Origin: Ignelater luminosus
Lineage: Eukaryota > Arthropoda > Insecta > Coleoptera > Elateridae
Direction of reading: 5' to 3'
NCBI GenBank assembly: GCA_011009095.1
Contig: VTPC01000833.1
Location: 67,090 to 131,089, forward strand
Length of the DNA: 64,000 nt
Shown here: positions 10,334 to 22,057 of the stretch, in pieces
Position numbering within the stretch: position 1 is the first letter of the stretch
Layout of the letters: every line of letters begins with the position of its first letter
Notes under the pieces: model-generated
Told to the model about the DNA's origin: nothing
Seen by the model: only the letters and a program-made list of their open reading frames with translations
The model's database searches: none
Program-made: the position numbers and the translations under genes

Positions 10334-11594
10334 TTGATTATGGAAGAATGCAAAAAAATATCAGCAATGAAAGTCAAAGAATTAAAATTAGAATTGGAAA
10401 AGAGAAATATAGATAAGACTGGCAATAAAAGTGAATTAGTAAATAAACTACGACAAGCTTTAAATTCTAGTTTTGTGAATGAAGATAATGGAGTAGAGAC
10501 ATCAGAAGAACAAGTTAAAAAGCAACGTAAAAATATTGCACGTAAATATGTTAACAGTTATCAAAATAAAATACAACAGATAGAAAAAAAGGTTAAAATA
10601 TTAGAAAAGATGGTGGTTCAATTAAAAAAGAAATTAATAAACAGATTACAACAACAGCGACAGCAAGTAGAAGCAGCTAAAAAAAGTAAAGAAACAGTTA
10701 AAAAAAGTAAAGATAAGGAAGAGAATTCAGAATATACAAAGAAAAGCCGGTCAGACAAAAATGAAAACAGAAATGTGACAAACATATCACCGCAGATTAA
10801 GAATATTCAAGAAATAGAAAAAGTAAATGTGGACGAAGAATGTGTTAAACCGATAAATAATTTAAAATCGAATGTGTTAATGGTAGCAGATAGCTATGGA
10901 CGTAATTGTGCAAGAATGCTAGACGATTTATTAGAAAATGATAATTGTTTCAGTAAAATGTGTTTTTAAGCCGAATGCAACTTTTGATAAAGTGGTGGAA
11001 AACGTAGGTGAACTATGTAGCACGTTTGATAAAAAGGATTTTGTTATTATCTGGGGAGGAATACACAACGCTATGAATGGCAAACGAATTAAATATGAAG
11101 AGATTCTGAAAGTGTTTAATGAGTTAAAAAATACAAACGTAATTTGTTTATCTGTTCCTTACTGGCAGGGGCGAAAAGTATTGAATCAGTTGATATACGA
11201 TATAAATAGCAAATTGTTTGAAGCCAGCCAAGAAAGTTACAATGAAGTTAACTTTCTGGATTCAAATTCCTTATTAACAACAAAATCGTACACAGCGCAT
11301 GGTTTGCATCTAAGTAAATTTGGCAAGTATAATTTGTGTAAAAGCATTGCGAATAATATTACTACTAGTATTAAGTTGCAGACAGGTGAAAATTTAATAT
11401 GTAAGGAGTTCGTTAATTATGGGAATTTAATAAAAATTGTTCCAATCAACATAATGAAAGANNNNNNNNNNNNNNNNNNNNNNNNNNNNNNNNNNNNNNN
11501 NNNNNNNNNNNNNNNNNNNNNNNNNNNNNNNNNNNNNNNNNNNNNNNNNNNNNNNNNNNNNAATTTATCCGGTATTACCAAAATTGACAAATAA
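10334..11594 (+). pseudogene. Retrotransposon ORF1: SAP domain plus SGNH hydrolase, one frameshift
   Basis: ORF1 protein, expected to bind RNA/DNA in the ribonucleoprotein particle. An N-terminal SAP-like motif (residues about 11-45, MKVKELKLELEKRNIDKTG) is followed by a lysine-rich coiled coil (about 60-125). An SGNH-hydrolase region comes next: block I ADSYGRN near 10883-10903, block III GGIHNA near 11055-11072, and a C-terminal HGLHLSKFGK near 11300-11330 supplying the His. The frame changes by one base inside the run TTTTT at about 10964-10968; removing one T would join the two halves. This could be a real mutation or a homopolymer assembly error. The C-terminal end lies in or beside the 100-N gap, so the final residues are uncertain. 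Confidence 0.8.
11462..11561. other. Assembly gap, 100 N
   Basis: Exactly 100 N, which suggests a placeholder of unknown true length. Reading frame across the gap is therefore not informative. Confidence 0.95.
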
Positions 11595-11609
11595 AGAAAA
11601 CCCTTTTTT

Positions 11610-14474
11610 ATGAAAACAAATTTATGCAACGCGAATAAACGTAACAGTGACTGTATTATTTATGTTAATATACGTAGTCTATTAAAATATAAAAATGACA
11701 TTGAAACGCTAATTTGTAAAAACTTTAAGCCGCTTATTATTAGTTTATCAGAAGCACGCGTAACAGACGAAATTGAAGACGTTGAAATAGCAATTAGTGG
11801 ATATAACAGTATAAGGTGTAATTCAAAAAGTAGGAATACAGAGGGAGTAGTAACGTATATTCGAAAGGATGTAAAAGTAGGATCAGTGAAGAACTACATA
11901 AAAGAAAGTAACTTTTGGTTTTCAACTATAATGTTAACTGTATCAAAAAATAAAATGTTCTTAGTGTCTACCTATCACTCACCCACAGCAAGTGACTGTG
12001 AATTCTTAGATAATTTTGAAAATCTGTGCGAGGAATTAATTACAACAGGGTTAGCTATTGTTTTTATAGGGGACTTTAATATTAATGTGTTAAATGATTA
12101 TACTTATTCGATAAGGTTAAGAGAGATAATACAGAATTTTGGAATGAAACAGATTGTTACGGACCCTACAAGAACTACTAACACTAGCGCTACATTAATA
12201 GATTTAGTAATTACTAATGATAATAATTTAATAGAAGCAGAAGTGCTTTATATGCTTAAAATCACAGATCATGATATTGTTAAAATTAAATGGAAAAAGC
12301 CTGTTTATGTTGAAAACAAAACGCGGTATATTACGACGCGCAAAATTAAAAAAGAAGATTTTGATATAATTTGTGAACATTTAATAAAGAAAGAATGGAT
12401 ATATAGTAGTGTAAATATTAATTACGTTACAGAGAAGTTTCAATCAAATATAAATGAAATTTTAGATAGTGTAGCACCAAGTAAAACGGTTAAAAAGAGA
12501 AATAATATTTGCAGTTGGTATAATACTACAATCAGTTTAGCGCAGAAAAGACGTGATCTGGCATATAAAGCATTCAAAACTTCAAAAAACATAAATGATT
12601 GGAATGTATATAAAAAACATAGAAATGAAGTTATTAAATTAATAAAAACAGTCAAAAAGCAGGATTTAGAAAAGAGAATTGATAGTTGTAAGAATAACTC
12701 TAAGAAAATGTGGGATGTAATTAAAAAAATAACTAAGGGCAAACCAGAATACCTACCAACCAATATTAAATTTGACGGCAATATCAATATCGCAAACAAC
12801 CTAGCTGATGCGTTTAATCAATTTTTTATTGGAACTCTAACTGAAATTGCGAAAAGTATTCCCCAAATAACTTCAAAGCAAGACACTAATTATCTTTGTC
12901 CAACAACTAGCGAGTTATGTAACTTTAGAACGATATCTTTGCAAGAGTTAAAAGCAATTGTTGTAAATTTAAAAAATAAATCAAGTGTATCCTGTATTAA
13001 TGCTGAATTCTTAAAAAATACTTTCGATGTTTTGGGATATCCATTACTTAATTTAATCAATACTTCACTACAATTTGGTAGGTTTCCTGATTTGTTTAAA
13101 GTGAGTACCATTGTACCTATACCTAAAGTAAAAAATACTGTAAATGCTAACGAATTCCGACCAATTAACATGTTACTCACATGTGAAAAAATTCTTGAAA
13201 TTGTTGTTCATCGACAGATTGTTGAGTATTTCGAGGACAATGGATTACTTATGGATAGGCAGTCAGGTTTTAGAACACAACATTCTTGTGAAACATCGCT
13301 GCAACTTGTCTTAACAGAATGGAGAAATAAACTGGATAGGAATAACGTCGTTATAGCTATTTTCTTGGATCTAAAAAGAGCTTTCGAAACAATTGATAGA
13401 GATAGGTTAATAAAAAAGTTATATCAGTATGGTATCAAAGGAACAGTTTTAGACTGGTTTAAACACTATTTGACAAACAGAACTCAAGTGGTTAGGTATG
13501 GCGATGTTGTTTCTAGTCCGAGGGAGTGCTTTCTGGGGGTTCCGCAGGGTAGTGTCCTAGGACCGCTCCTATTTATTATATACATGAATGATATAAACAA
13601 CGTTTTGAAGAGTAATAATAACAATATTATGAATATTAATTTGTTTGCTGATGATACCTTAATTACAACATGCGGCAATAATATTCCAAAAATGATTCAT
13701 GTAGTCAACCAAAATCTTGAAAATTTAAGTAAGTGGTTAATTATAAATAGATTAAAATTAAATACTAAAAAAACCAAATGCATGGTAATAGCTACAACCT
13801 CTAATCTTAAGAAAATTAAAGATACACCCATTGAAATTAAAATTGAAGGAGATACATTAGAATTAGTACATGAAATAAAATATTTAGGAGTTTTAATAGA
13901 TCGGCATTTAAAATTTGGTAGGCATTTAGAAGTTACAATGAAAAAAATTGCGAAAAAAATTGCGTTTTTAGCTAGAATAGGTAAGAATTTATCAGTTTGG
14001 GCAAAAACATTAATATATAAAACTATAATACAACCGCATTTTGACTATTGTAGTTCAGTATTTCTATTATCGGGAGAGTCGCAAATAAAGAAATTACAGA
14101 TTTTACAGAATCGCGCTATGAGGGTCATATTACAATGTAATAAATATACGCCAATTAAACTAATGCATGATCAACTATCATTTATACCTGTCGGTGAGAA
14201 AATAAAGAAGAATCTTTTAATACTTATGTATAAAATAGTAAATGGAATGGCACCAACATATCTTAAAGATTTCGTAATATGTAATAATGATGTTCATGGA
14301 CACTACACTCGCGGAATTGATAAATATAGGACAATTACTGTTACTACGAGAAATAGCTGTAAAACTATTTTTACGGAAGGCCTTAAACAATTTAATAATT
14401 TGCCAGATGAGATAAGAACTTCCCCAAATTTAAATACATTCAAAAGTAAGTTAAATAAATACAAAATAAATTAA
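11610..14474 (+). CDS. Retrotransposon ORF2: endonuclease and reverse transcriptase, 954 aa, intact
   Basis: Enzyme for target-primed reverse transcription. Residues about 1-230 form the APE-type endonuclease, with SEARV (about 47), GDFNIN (about 153), LIDLVITN and the C-terminal DHDIVKIKW. The RT follows at about 480-760: PKVKNTVNANEFRPIN, the first palm Asp in IFLDLKRAFETID (about 583), GVPQGSVLGPLLF, and the catalytic FADDTL (about 678). A C-terminal thumb region ends in FNNLPDEIRTSPNLNTFKSK. The ATG at 11610 is preceded by an in-frame TAA 15 bases upstream, which fixes the start region. There are no internal stops. Length is normal for CR1-group ORF2. No RNase H domain is seen, as expected for this group. 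Confidence 0.93.
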   Translation: MKTNLCNANKRNSDCIIYVNIRSLLKYKNDIETLICKNFKPLIISLSEARVTDEIEDVEIAISGYNSIRCNSKSRNTEGVVTYIRKDVKVGSVKNYIKESNFWFSTIMLTVSKNKMFLVSTYHSPTASDCEFLDNFENLCEELITTGLAIVFIGDFNINVLNDYTYSIRLREIIQNFGMKQIVTDPTRTTNTSATLIDLVITNDNNLIEAEVLYMLKITDHDIVKIKWKKPVYVENKTRYITTRKIKKEDFDIICEHLIKKEWIYSSVNINYVTEKFQSNINEILDSVAPSKTVKKRNNICSWYNTTISLAQKRRDLAYKAFKTSKNINDWNVYKKHRNEVIKLIKTVKKQDLEKRIDSCKNNSKKMWDVIKKITKGKPEYLPTNIKFDGNINIANNLADAFNQFFIGTLTEIAKSIPQITSKQDTNYLCPTTSELCNFRTISLQELKAIVVNLKNKSSVSCINAEFLKNTFDVLGYPLLNLINTSLQFGRFPDLFKVSTIVPIPKVKNTVNANEFRPINMLLTCEKILEIVVHRQIVEYFEDNGLLMDRQSGFRTQHSCETSLQLVLTEWRNKLDRNNVVIAIFLDLKRAFETIDRDRLIKKLYQYGIKGTVLDWFKHYLTNRTQVVRYGDVVSSPRECFLGVPQGSVLGPLLFIIYMNDINNVLKSNNNNIMNINLFADDTLITTCGNNIPKMIHVVNQNLENLSKWLIINRLKLNTKKTKCMVIATTSNLKKIKDTPIEIKIEGDTLELVHEIKYLGVLIDRHLKFGRHLEVTMKKIAKKIAFLARIGKNLSVWAKTLIYKTIIQPHFDYCSSVFLLSGESQIKKLQILQNRAMRVILQCNKYTPIKLMHDQLSFIPVGEKIKKNLLILMYKIVNGMAPTYLKDFVICNNDVHGHYTRGIDKYRTITVTTRNSCKTIFTEGLKQFNNLPDEIRTSPNLNTFKSKLNKYKIN

Positions 14475-14710
14475 CAGTGTATTCCTGGTGTTATATGATG
14501 TTTTTATAAATTAATATTGTTTGTTATTTACTGCTTTATTGTGTATTTCCAGTTTGATATAATGTTAACTGTTATTTATTGTTAGGGTATATTTCTTGTT
14601 ATATTTAATGTTAATTGTTAGTTATGGTTTAAAATAATTTTAATATGTAAATTGTAAGGATAATTTTATTATTGAATGTACAAAGAAATAGCATGGCTAA
14701 ATATACAACT

Positions 14711-14734
14711 TTATTATTATTATTATTATTATTA
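14711..14734 (+). repeat. (TTA)n 3' tail of the non-LTR element
   Basis: Eight TTA units close the element, as is common for the 3' ends of several non-LTR clades. Confidence 0.8.
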
Positions 14735-14735
14735 A

Positions 14736-16410
14736 TTCCCTGATATTCAGGATATCTTTATAGTTAAATCTCATCACGTTTAATTCACGGATTGTACGAT
14801 CCTGACCTGCTGTCCCGTGCAGCTTCAGAATGCTTGCCTATCGAATCCCGTCCTTAAATCATACGATAAATTATCTTACTTGCATTTAATATTGTGTTCC
14901 CAGCTGCGATGAAGCTGGAGGAATCTTATCGTCAAAGTCAACTACTGGACCTACGCGTTGACAGGTCATTTTAGTATTGTAAGTAAACTCTAGAGTCTAG
15001 AAGTAACCCCTTTGATTATTTACTAATTCAGTTGAGATCTTCATATTCCACTACGATTGCTCCGACCGCCTAGACAACCATTTGTTGAACTCTCCTGTTG
15101 CCTAAAAATTTGCACATCTCGCCACAATCTTGCATTTGTTTTAAAATAAATTGTGCGCGTATCGCTTAAAATTATTTGTTGAGTGTAAAAGTTTTGCGAG
15201 GATAAACAACGCTCTCACGAATTAATGGTTACTACCGAATGCGTAAGTACCATCTTCTGTATTGACTGCTTGTTTATTTTTATTCGAATTAATCGAGTCG
15301 ATTTCAAATTAGCTTATTAAGTTAGGCGTAACGAAACATTTGTAACGTTCAATTAAAATTAGCCTGTTAGCAATCAAAGAATTTATTTATTTATAAATTA
15401 TCATTCAGTTAGTCTGGATGTAAATCATCGGGTCCATCGGACACTGAATTAAGTCAGTTTTATTTCATCTTTGTTTCGTTTATTCGAGCTGCGACCTTTA
15501 TAAGAGTTTAAATTTTCATTTTCTTTTATAAGAATAGTTCGCGTGTTTATGCGAATTTGATTAATTAGGCTTATAATATTGCAAAAGCTATTTTATGTAT
15601 CAAATTGTGTAGACAATGAGCGTGTGCCATTTAAACTCTTCGCATTCTTTATTGTTTCTATGAGCGGAAATCCAAGTGACAAGCAGTGTATGTTTGTTAA
15701 ATTGTACCTGCGTTTGAAATTCCTGCAAGTATACAACAGTTGTAAACCACTAGAGCTTAACATTTAAATGAATTTCTGTATACCGGGTGCACCATTTGAG
15801 TTCATTTATTTGAAGTATAAAGAAAGCATTATTGAGTTTCATAAACGTACCCCACGTTACTATTTACAGACAAACGACTATTGTCATAGTGATTCTGACT
15901 CATTTCCCTAAATTGTGAGTAAAGAGTAAGTCTACCACGGAGCGTATCACTAAACCACCCCATCTCCGATTTGCTGAGCTAGCCAAGAGGCAGTTTAATT
16001 GTATGTTTGCAGTGATTTACGTTTTCCCCGTAATACTCTACAGGTTTGACACTTGATTTATTCATCAACCCAATTTAGTACTGTTTAAACTTCTCCTACA
16101 GTTCATTATAGCTTGCTTTTACCGATCTGAACTTCAATTTAATACAAAATCTTCTTCAGAGATAAATTCTGTCGCCGGCCGAAAGAGAAATCACTATGCT
16201 CCAACATGCTTGCATCCCTACAGAGCTACAGCCTCTTAAAAAGCAGAAATACAAAATAAATCCGATTAGCAAATTAGAAATGCTTTGTTGTGGAAACTTC
16301 TGTGAATTGCTCCCCAGAGACGCAACCAGGCAGCCTATAGTAGGTTAGATCGTAGAACGCCGCCGTTTAAGTGGGAATAATGCCACCCCCGGTCACTCCA
16401 ACACGTATCT
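14736..16410. other. Unassigned sequence with a possible splice donor
   Basis: No recognised gene. Near 15223-15253 a short ATG-initiated stretch runs into GCGTAAGTA, a good splice-donor match, so a first exon of a host gene is possible but unsupported by anything else. Confidence 0.25.
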
Positions 16411-16725
16411 GTATTTAGCTCTCTTAAGAAGGTTATAGTAGAATCCAATGATGAGTTCCATGGAAAGGCATAGCCCAACAGGCGTTTGTATTTAGCTAAA
16501 ATTAATGGAAGGTGAAACCCGACTTCTGGCCACTGCAGGTAACCCGTTGAGGGTCACAGCCCGACCCGTGTCGGTATTAAATTCTCTTATGATAGTTAAT
16601 GAACCGCAGCCTGACTTATATTCGTATTCAGCTGTTTGTGAAGGTTAATGGAGGGCGAAGCCCGTTAACAGACTCATTGCAGCCCATATTGAGATTTAAT
16701 TAATGTGGTTAATGGAGGACGCACT
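16411..16725 (+). repeat. Degenerate tandem repeat
   Basis: About five diverged units share GTATTTAGCT-like and TTAATGGAGGGCGAAGCCCG-like blocks. The second block recurs near 16460, 16503, 16597, 16646 and 16710, with irregular spacing of 43-94 bases. It looks like an old minisatellite or a decayed tandem array. Confidence 0.5.
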
Positions 16726-18890
16726 TTTCTATTTAAAAAAAACTAAACAAGGAAGAAGCTTTAGCGCTATGTGACGAGACAGTAGACCAACACCAGACCA
16801 AACTCAATGAACTGATATTTTCATCGTTGATTAATTTTCAGAAGTCACAGCTAAAAATCCCCTAGAAGAAATCTTTCCAATACGCATCCCTTTAAAGATC
16901 ATTAGTTCATCACTAATAAACAAATTTCTTTCACTCAAATGGGAGATCACCTCTGCAAAAGTTAGTTCAACAGAAGAAAGTGCCTGAGGCCCATATAAGT
17001 GTTCAAGCTAGCTTGATGAATAATAACTATAATGCTACTTAAAGAAACGTCAGTTTACTAGACCATGAAACGTAGTAATTAGTTTACTGAGTTGAGGTCG
17101 TAAAGATTGATTCTGTTTTTAACATCTGAATAGAAAAAGTCAATGAAGAAAAAGCCTGAAAAGAAATCATATAGCCTTGAAGATACTTAACATACCTACC
17201 ACTTATAAATTAAGTTTCTGGGATATAGACATTCTAAAAGAGAGAAATGATCTGGCGAATTTCGAATTGTAAGAAACTAAGAAACAATATTTCTAAACCA
17301 ATAATCGCACAAGAGATCCAGATCGCTCGACCAGATGGGATTATCCTGAGTAGTTTCAAGCAAGAAATCTCCTTGATCTATAATAGCTTTTTACATACCG
17401 AGTTGATCCCAGAGAACATCAAGAATGCAGACCAACTTTAATTCCAAAGGCAGAATATCTGAGAGAAGCTTCCAACTCGCTTGAATAATGTTAAGGTATC
17501 GCAGCAAAGTTCTCCAACGAATTTGGAAGTAAAAACGTACGAAGATCACTCGAGTTTTGGGACTCTTTTCGAACCGAACGAAAGATCCCTTGATTTTGTG
17601 GGAGAGGGTCTGTCTTAGTATTGTGGTGTGAACAAAAATTGAATAATCTAATAATACCAGTAGATAGAGATTCGAGTTCAACAGTTAACAAAGGCACTAA
17701 ACGATAACTTGAAAACTGCATAAAATATGCCTGGCACCTCCACCATATGTTACGCCTTATGCGTAACGGCAAAGCTGTAGCAACTTTCCTCAGGATTGAA
17801 CTTATATAGGACAATAATTTAAACAACAGATAAATTAAGAAAAGATCAATCAACATGATGGGGTGATTCGATTACAAATCATGGAGTTCAAGTTATATTT
17901 ATAAACTCGGTATGACACCAATATTAAAACTCTACAAATTACAACATACTACAAAGAATAAACGTTAATTTTGTAATGGCAAAAAGGTTACCAAGTCTGC
18001 CAATATTAAACCTGTAAACAGGATTTACAAACGATACCTGATTAGCTAACAACGCAGTACTACATTCTAAAAACAAATCTGGACCTAAACGAGCTCTGAT
18101 ATCATACCTCCAGCATCAGCAAGGGTTTTAAAGCGATTTTACATTAACCAAAAAATGATAAATTTTATCATAAACGCATATGATGATTGTTATGGCACAA
18201 TTTTTTGTCAACGACTAACAAGGCAGAAAATTTAAAAAACAAAACAAAGAATATTTTTCAATTTGGTGCTTGACGAATTATCATGTGAATTAAAGAAGAG
18301 TAGCGCAAGGGTACCCTTTGAAGACCAAAAAGTCTGCTAGATGGCATATGTGTGTTTTGGCCCAACTACAAGAAAGGCACTGGTACTCCTAAAAAAGAGG
18401 ACTCCAAAAGTTAGAATACAAATTTGCAAAAATATCGATCCATGGAAAGCTGACAAAGGATTAAAATAAACTTTGGAAGAAGACCCTGCAACAGCACCCC
18501 AGCCAATGGGTTACAACAAATATCAGGTCAACATTTGCAGAACATAGAAAACACTATGGCACGTGTCAAAACTAAAATCTCAATGTCTTTTTTCAAGAAA
18601 GCAAGAAGTAGAATCTATTGATTTTATAAGAGACAAATTATAAGGATTGACAATGCGAGATTTTCGATTCAACTGACTGAAAACAATCTTCCAAGTCACC
18701 CATTTAATAAAGAAAAACAAATCACTGGTAAGGACAGGATGAAATAATCTATGGTGAGACTATGAGAAAGCCCGAAGCAACATCTTGTGCTCGAGCTATG
18801 AGTTGTAGTAGACCGAGTGTAACTCGATTTTAAATCTTCTAGGAAAGATTATTGATCAGCTGTATATTAGCCTATTGCAAACTAATGAAT
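16726..18890. other. Unassigned sequence
   Basis: No recognisable gene. Short open frames at 17247-17441 (plus) and 17491-17856 (minus) carry no motif I recognise. The part next to 18900 may be the decayed N-terminal half of the pogo-like element. Confidence 0.35.
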
Positions 18891-18899
18891 TTACAAGTC

Positions 18900-19290
18900 A
18901 GGAATATCGTCTGGGCATTCCAAACAACTGATTTTAACTCAGGAAGAAGGTCAAGTTGGTGTACTACCATCAGCAGAACGTAGGCAAATTGTTAAGATAG
19001 CAGTTTTCAGCTGCCTTCCTCCAATGCTTATATTTCCTCAGAAAAGGATGCAACAAAAATTTCAATTAGGCCTACCTTCAGGAAAGGTTGGATGACAATT
19101 GAATTATTCACAAAGTAATTGTGCAGTTTTCAAAATTGAACAAAAAGAGCGTAATACTTTTAATAAATGTATTTCATGGTCATTCAAATCATACCAAAAA
19201 TATTCGTCATTAGTCATGCCAGGAATAGTGAAGTAGTTTCGTTTCGTCTTATCGACTTCAGTCACTTGACGTGGCATTTATGAAACCTTA
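18900..19290 (+). pseudogene. Pogo/Tigger-like DDE transposase remnant
   Basis: Broken plus-strand frames match the catalytic core of pogo/jerky-type transposases. PSAERRQIVKIAVFS and PPMLIFPQKRM lie near 18965-19050. GWMTIELFTK is near 19088-19120 in another frame. FHGHSNHTKN, the second-Asp motif region, is near 19172-19202, with the usual LxDGH changed to FHGH. LQSLDVAFMKP is near 19252-19286. At least two frameshifts and several stops are present. The DNA-binding N-terminus is not recognisable. Non-functional. Confidence 0.62.
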
Positions 19291-20011
19291 GTTATACTAA
19301 AAAAAATGTTTTTGGGAAAAACTAGACTTGGCCACAATAACCCAGCCTAAACCAGCGCCGCCTTGTAAAATTTTTGATGACGGTTTGAATTTCATATTTC
19401 AGTGATTCTTGCAGTTTAGAGTTAGTGGTATTGCTAGTTGTCACTTAACCACTCAATGGTCAATACCAAACAAAGCTAAATCCAGGATGTAGAGCTATCA
19501 ACTTTCTAAATATTTTTGCTTCGCGGGAAATTCAAACTGTCAAATGGTACTTTCATAGTCAACAGGACTAACATCCATTATTCCTTCAGTGCTTCTGCAA
19601 AAAAGGACAGAATACAGAAATATATTGTGAACCATTTTGTTGCTGCAATAAAAAAATTGTCACTAACCCATCAACCTAGTCTTCTTTTCCTACTGCTTTT
19701 CCCAAAAACATTATAGCTGTACCAAAAGTAGTATCAAAGATAAAACGGAATAGTAATAGAAAAAATGAAGCAACATTGGAAGAATGACTAACAGACTATC
19801 ATCTCAGGCTATGGATTGCAGCAAACATCCACTGAATAAATTCAAGACCACGACCATCTATTCCTCTAGAGTCACGTACATCTTGCAAGCCCATTTTAGT
19901 ATGGCTTTCTTAATATAAACTTCTTTATCTTCATTTTTTTAGAAGTCTTCAATAAAAAATTCACAACTGTTGTTTTCCGGATAAAATGTAATAAAATAGA
20001 AGTCTTTACTG

Positions 20012-21730
20012 ATGAATGATGAATCAAAAGACCCTGCAGAGAATGAGGATTTGGGGGAAGAGAGTGACATGGATGAAATGGATAAAGTGGAGTAAGATGA
20101 AGGCGATTCATCAACTGAACAAGATGGTGAGGACCTATCTTCTGATGAAGACGATTCATCAGCTGCAGGTATGGAATTCTATTTAGAATGAAATAAAAAA
20201 ACCAAGTGGAATAAAAAGCTGCCATCGAAAAAACGTAAAGCACAACCTCATAACATAATTACTCACCTTCCTGGAGTCAAAGGAAATGCGCGCAATGCTA
20301 AAACTGTTCTCGAATGTTGGAAAAATGTATTCACTAATGAAATTCTTGAAATAATTGTCACGTGCACAAACCAATATACGGACACTATCAAGCACAAATT
20401 TGATAGAGAGAGGGATATCGGACACACCGATGTAATCGAACTCAAAACTTTTATTGGTTTATTGTATTTAGCAGGTGTTTATAAATCAAATCGTCCATGT
20501 CTAGATGAACTTTGGGGCCAGGATGGTGATGGCATTAAAAAATTTGGCCTCGTTATGAGTATCAAACGTTTCAAAATCCTCATTCGTTGCCTACGTTTTG
20601 ATGACCGAAATACTCGAAGCGAACGAAAAGCGTTGGACCGCCTTGCTTCAATTCGCGAAATTTTTGAAAAAATCGTTAAGAATCGTCAGAGTTCCTATTC
20701 CCCTAGTGAAAACTTCACCATCGACGAGATGCTTCCAGGTTTCAAAGACAAGTATTCCTTTCGACAGTATATACCACGAAACCTACAAAACATGGCAGAA
20801 AGCTGTCCGTGCTTGTTGATGCAAAAATGATCTACATGGAAATATATGCAGAAAAACAACCAGACGGTCCTTTTTGTGTGAGCAATAAACCTCTTGATGT
20901 GGTGAAGAGAATGGCAGCACCGTTATTTGGATTTGGTCGAAACATACCTGTCGATAATTGGTTTACTGATTTCAACCACATCCATGAATTGAAAACGAAG
21001 AAGTTGTCATATGTTGGCACAGTTAGAAAAATTAAAAGGCATTTGCGTTTTTCTTCTGTCAATGTTAAATGGAGAGCACAATATGTTTGGTTTCAATGAC
21101 GGAATGGTTCTGGTTTCCTACATCCCGCGTAAAAGGAAAAACGTGATTCTTGCATACTCCCTTCACTCTGATGACGCCATTGATCCTAGATCTGGAGACA
21201 AAATGAAACCAGAGCTGATCACTTTTTTACAACTCCACCAAAAGTGGTGTAGATACAGCAGATCAAATGTGTGCTTCTTACAACGTACAACGCAATATAA
21301 AGCGCTGGCCAATGGTAATCTTCTTTGCCATGCTAAACGTAGGGGTATCAATTCTCAAGTTATTTACTTTGGCAATTAAGTGGAACCAATGTGTCGACGA
21401 AGATTCCTGAAAAGCTTGGCTCATGAGCTGGTGGTTGAGGAGATGCAGCGAAGAAGTCAAATGACGTCCGGCCTCCACACCAGCATGCAAATCCTGTTGA
21501 AAAGATTTCTCTCTGTGGATGATTATGAAGAATCACCCCCACTCCCCAATAAAAGAAGGAAATGCACCACCTGCAGTCTGTAAGCAGGTAAAAGAAGGTT
21601 GTCCAAATATGAATGCAAAAAATGCAAGAACGGAGTCTGTCTGTTCCACGTGAATATGATCTGCGAAGCCTGCTTTTCAGTGTGCCAATTCATACCCTCA
21701 AATGAACCTGAAACGAGTGATTCTGATTGA
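20012..21730 (+). pseudogene. PiggyBac transposase, frameshifted
   Basis: Cut-and-paste transposase with several disablements. An acidic N-terminus (from ATG at 20012, with two in-frame stops) leads into KTFIGLLYLAGVYKSNR. The three expected catalytic Asp contexts can all be read: TIDEMLPGF (about 20720), VDNWFTDF (about 20955) and SGVDTADQM (about 21245), but in different frames. Frame changes lie near 20775, 21075, 21225 and 21360. The C-terminal cysteine-rich zinc-binding region (CTTC, CKKC, CEAC; 21560-21680) is preserved, ending with a TGA at 21728. The host nucleus is the site of action for intact members. This copy is not functional. Confidence 0.88.
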
Positions 21731-22014
21731 ACTTGTTTCTAATAATATCCAAGTGCCTTACCATGCGAGTTTTCTACCAAATTTTATTATCTTGTAATAC
21801 TTATAACTAAAAATGTAAACATATTTCCCCATAATTTCGATATTTTCGTACTTTTGCTTTTGGGTCTGTTATGAATAATAAATATTTTTTTAAAGTATCT
21901 TCGCATATTTATTTTCAATACATCTCTACAAAGGTAAGGAATTTTGGTTTTTGGCGTAGAATAGCTTGGTATAGATTTTATGGGTAGTTTTCGAAAGTGT
22001 GTCTCTCAGCTACA

Positions 22015-22057
22015 TCGCGCCCGACCCAGGAATTTTCGAGGGGCGCGCGACGAAGGG
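22015..22057. repeat. PiggyBac right terminal and subterminal inverted repeat
   Basis: TCGCGCCC (22014-22022 region) and GGGGCGCGCGA (22040-22050) are inverted partners forming a hairpin just inside the terminus; the end is CGAAGGG followed by TTAA. Confidence 0.6.

Larger units (their letters stand above)
10200..14735 (+). mobile_element. CR1-group non-LTR retrotransposon, near full length
   Basis: An element with 5' UTR, ORF1 (SAP plus SGNH hydrolase), ORF2 (APE-type endonuclease plus RT), a short 3' UTR and a terminal (TTA)n tail at 14711-14734. An esterase-type ORF1 followed by an endonuclease/RT ORF2 is a known arrangement in the CR1 group, which motivates the name; RT phylogeny was not run. 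The 5' boundary is approximate and I saw no clear target duplication. A 100-N gap falls at the end of ORF1. ORF2 is intact and ORF1 has one single-base defect, so the copy is young. Confidence 0.85.

Noticed and set aside
12440-13180. Minus-strand frames of 119 and 96 codons
   Set aside because: Antisense to the intact retrotransposon ORF2; hydrophobic composition comes from the complementary codons.
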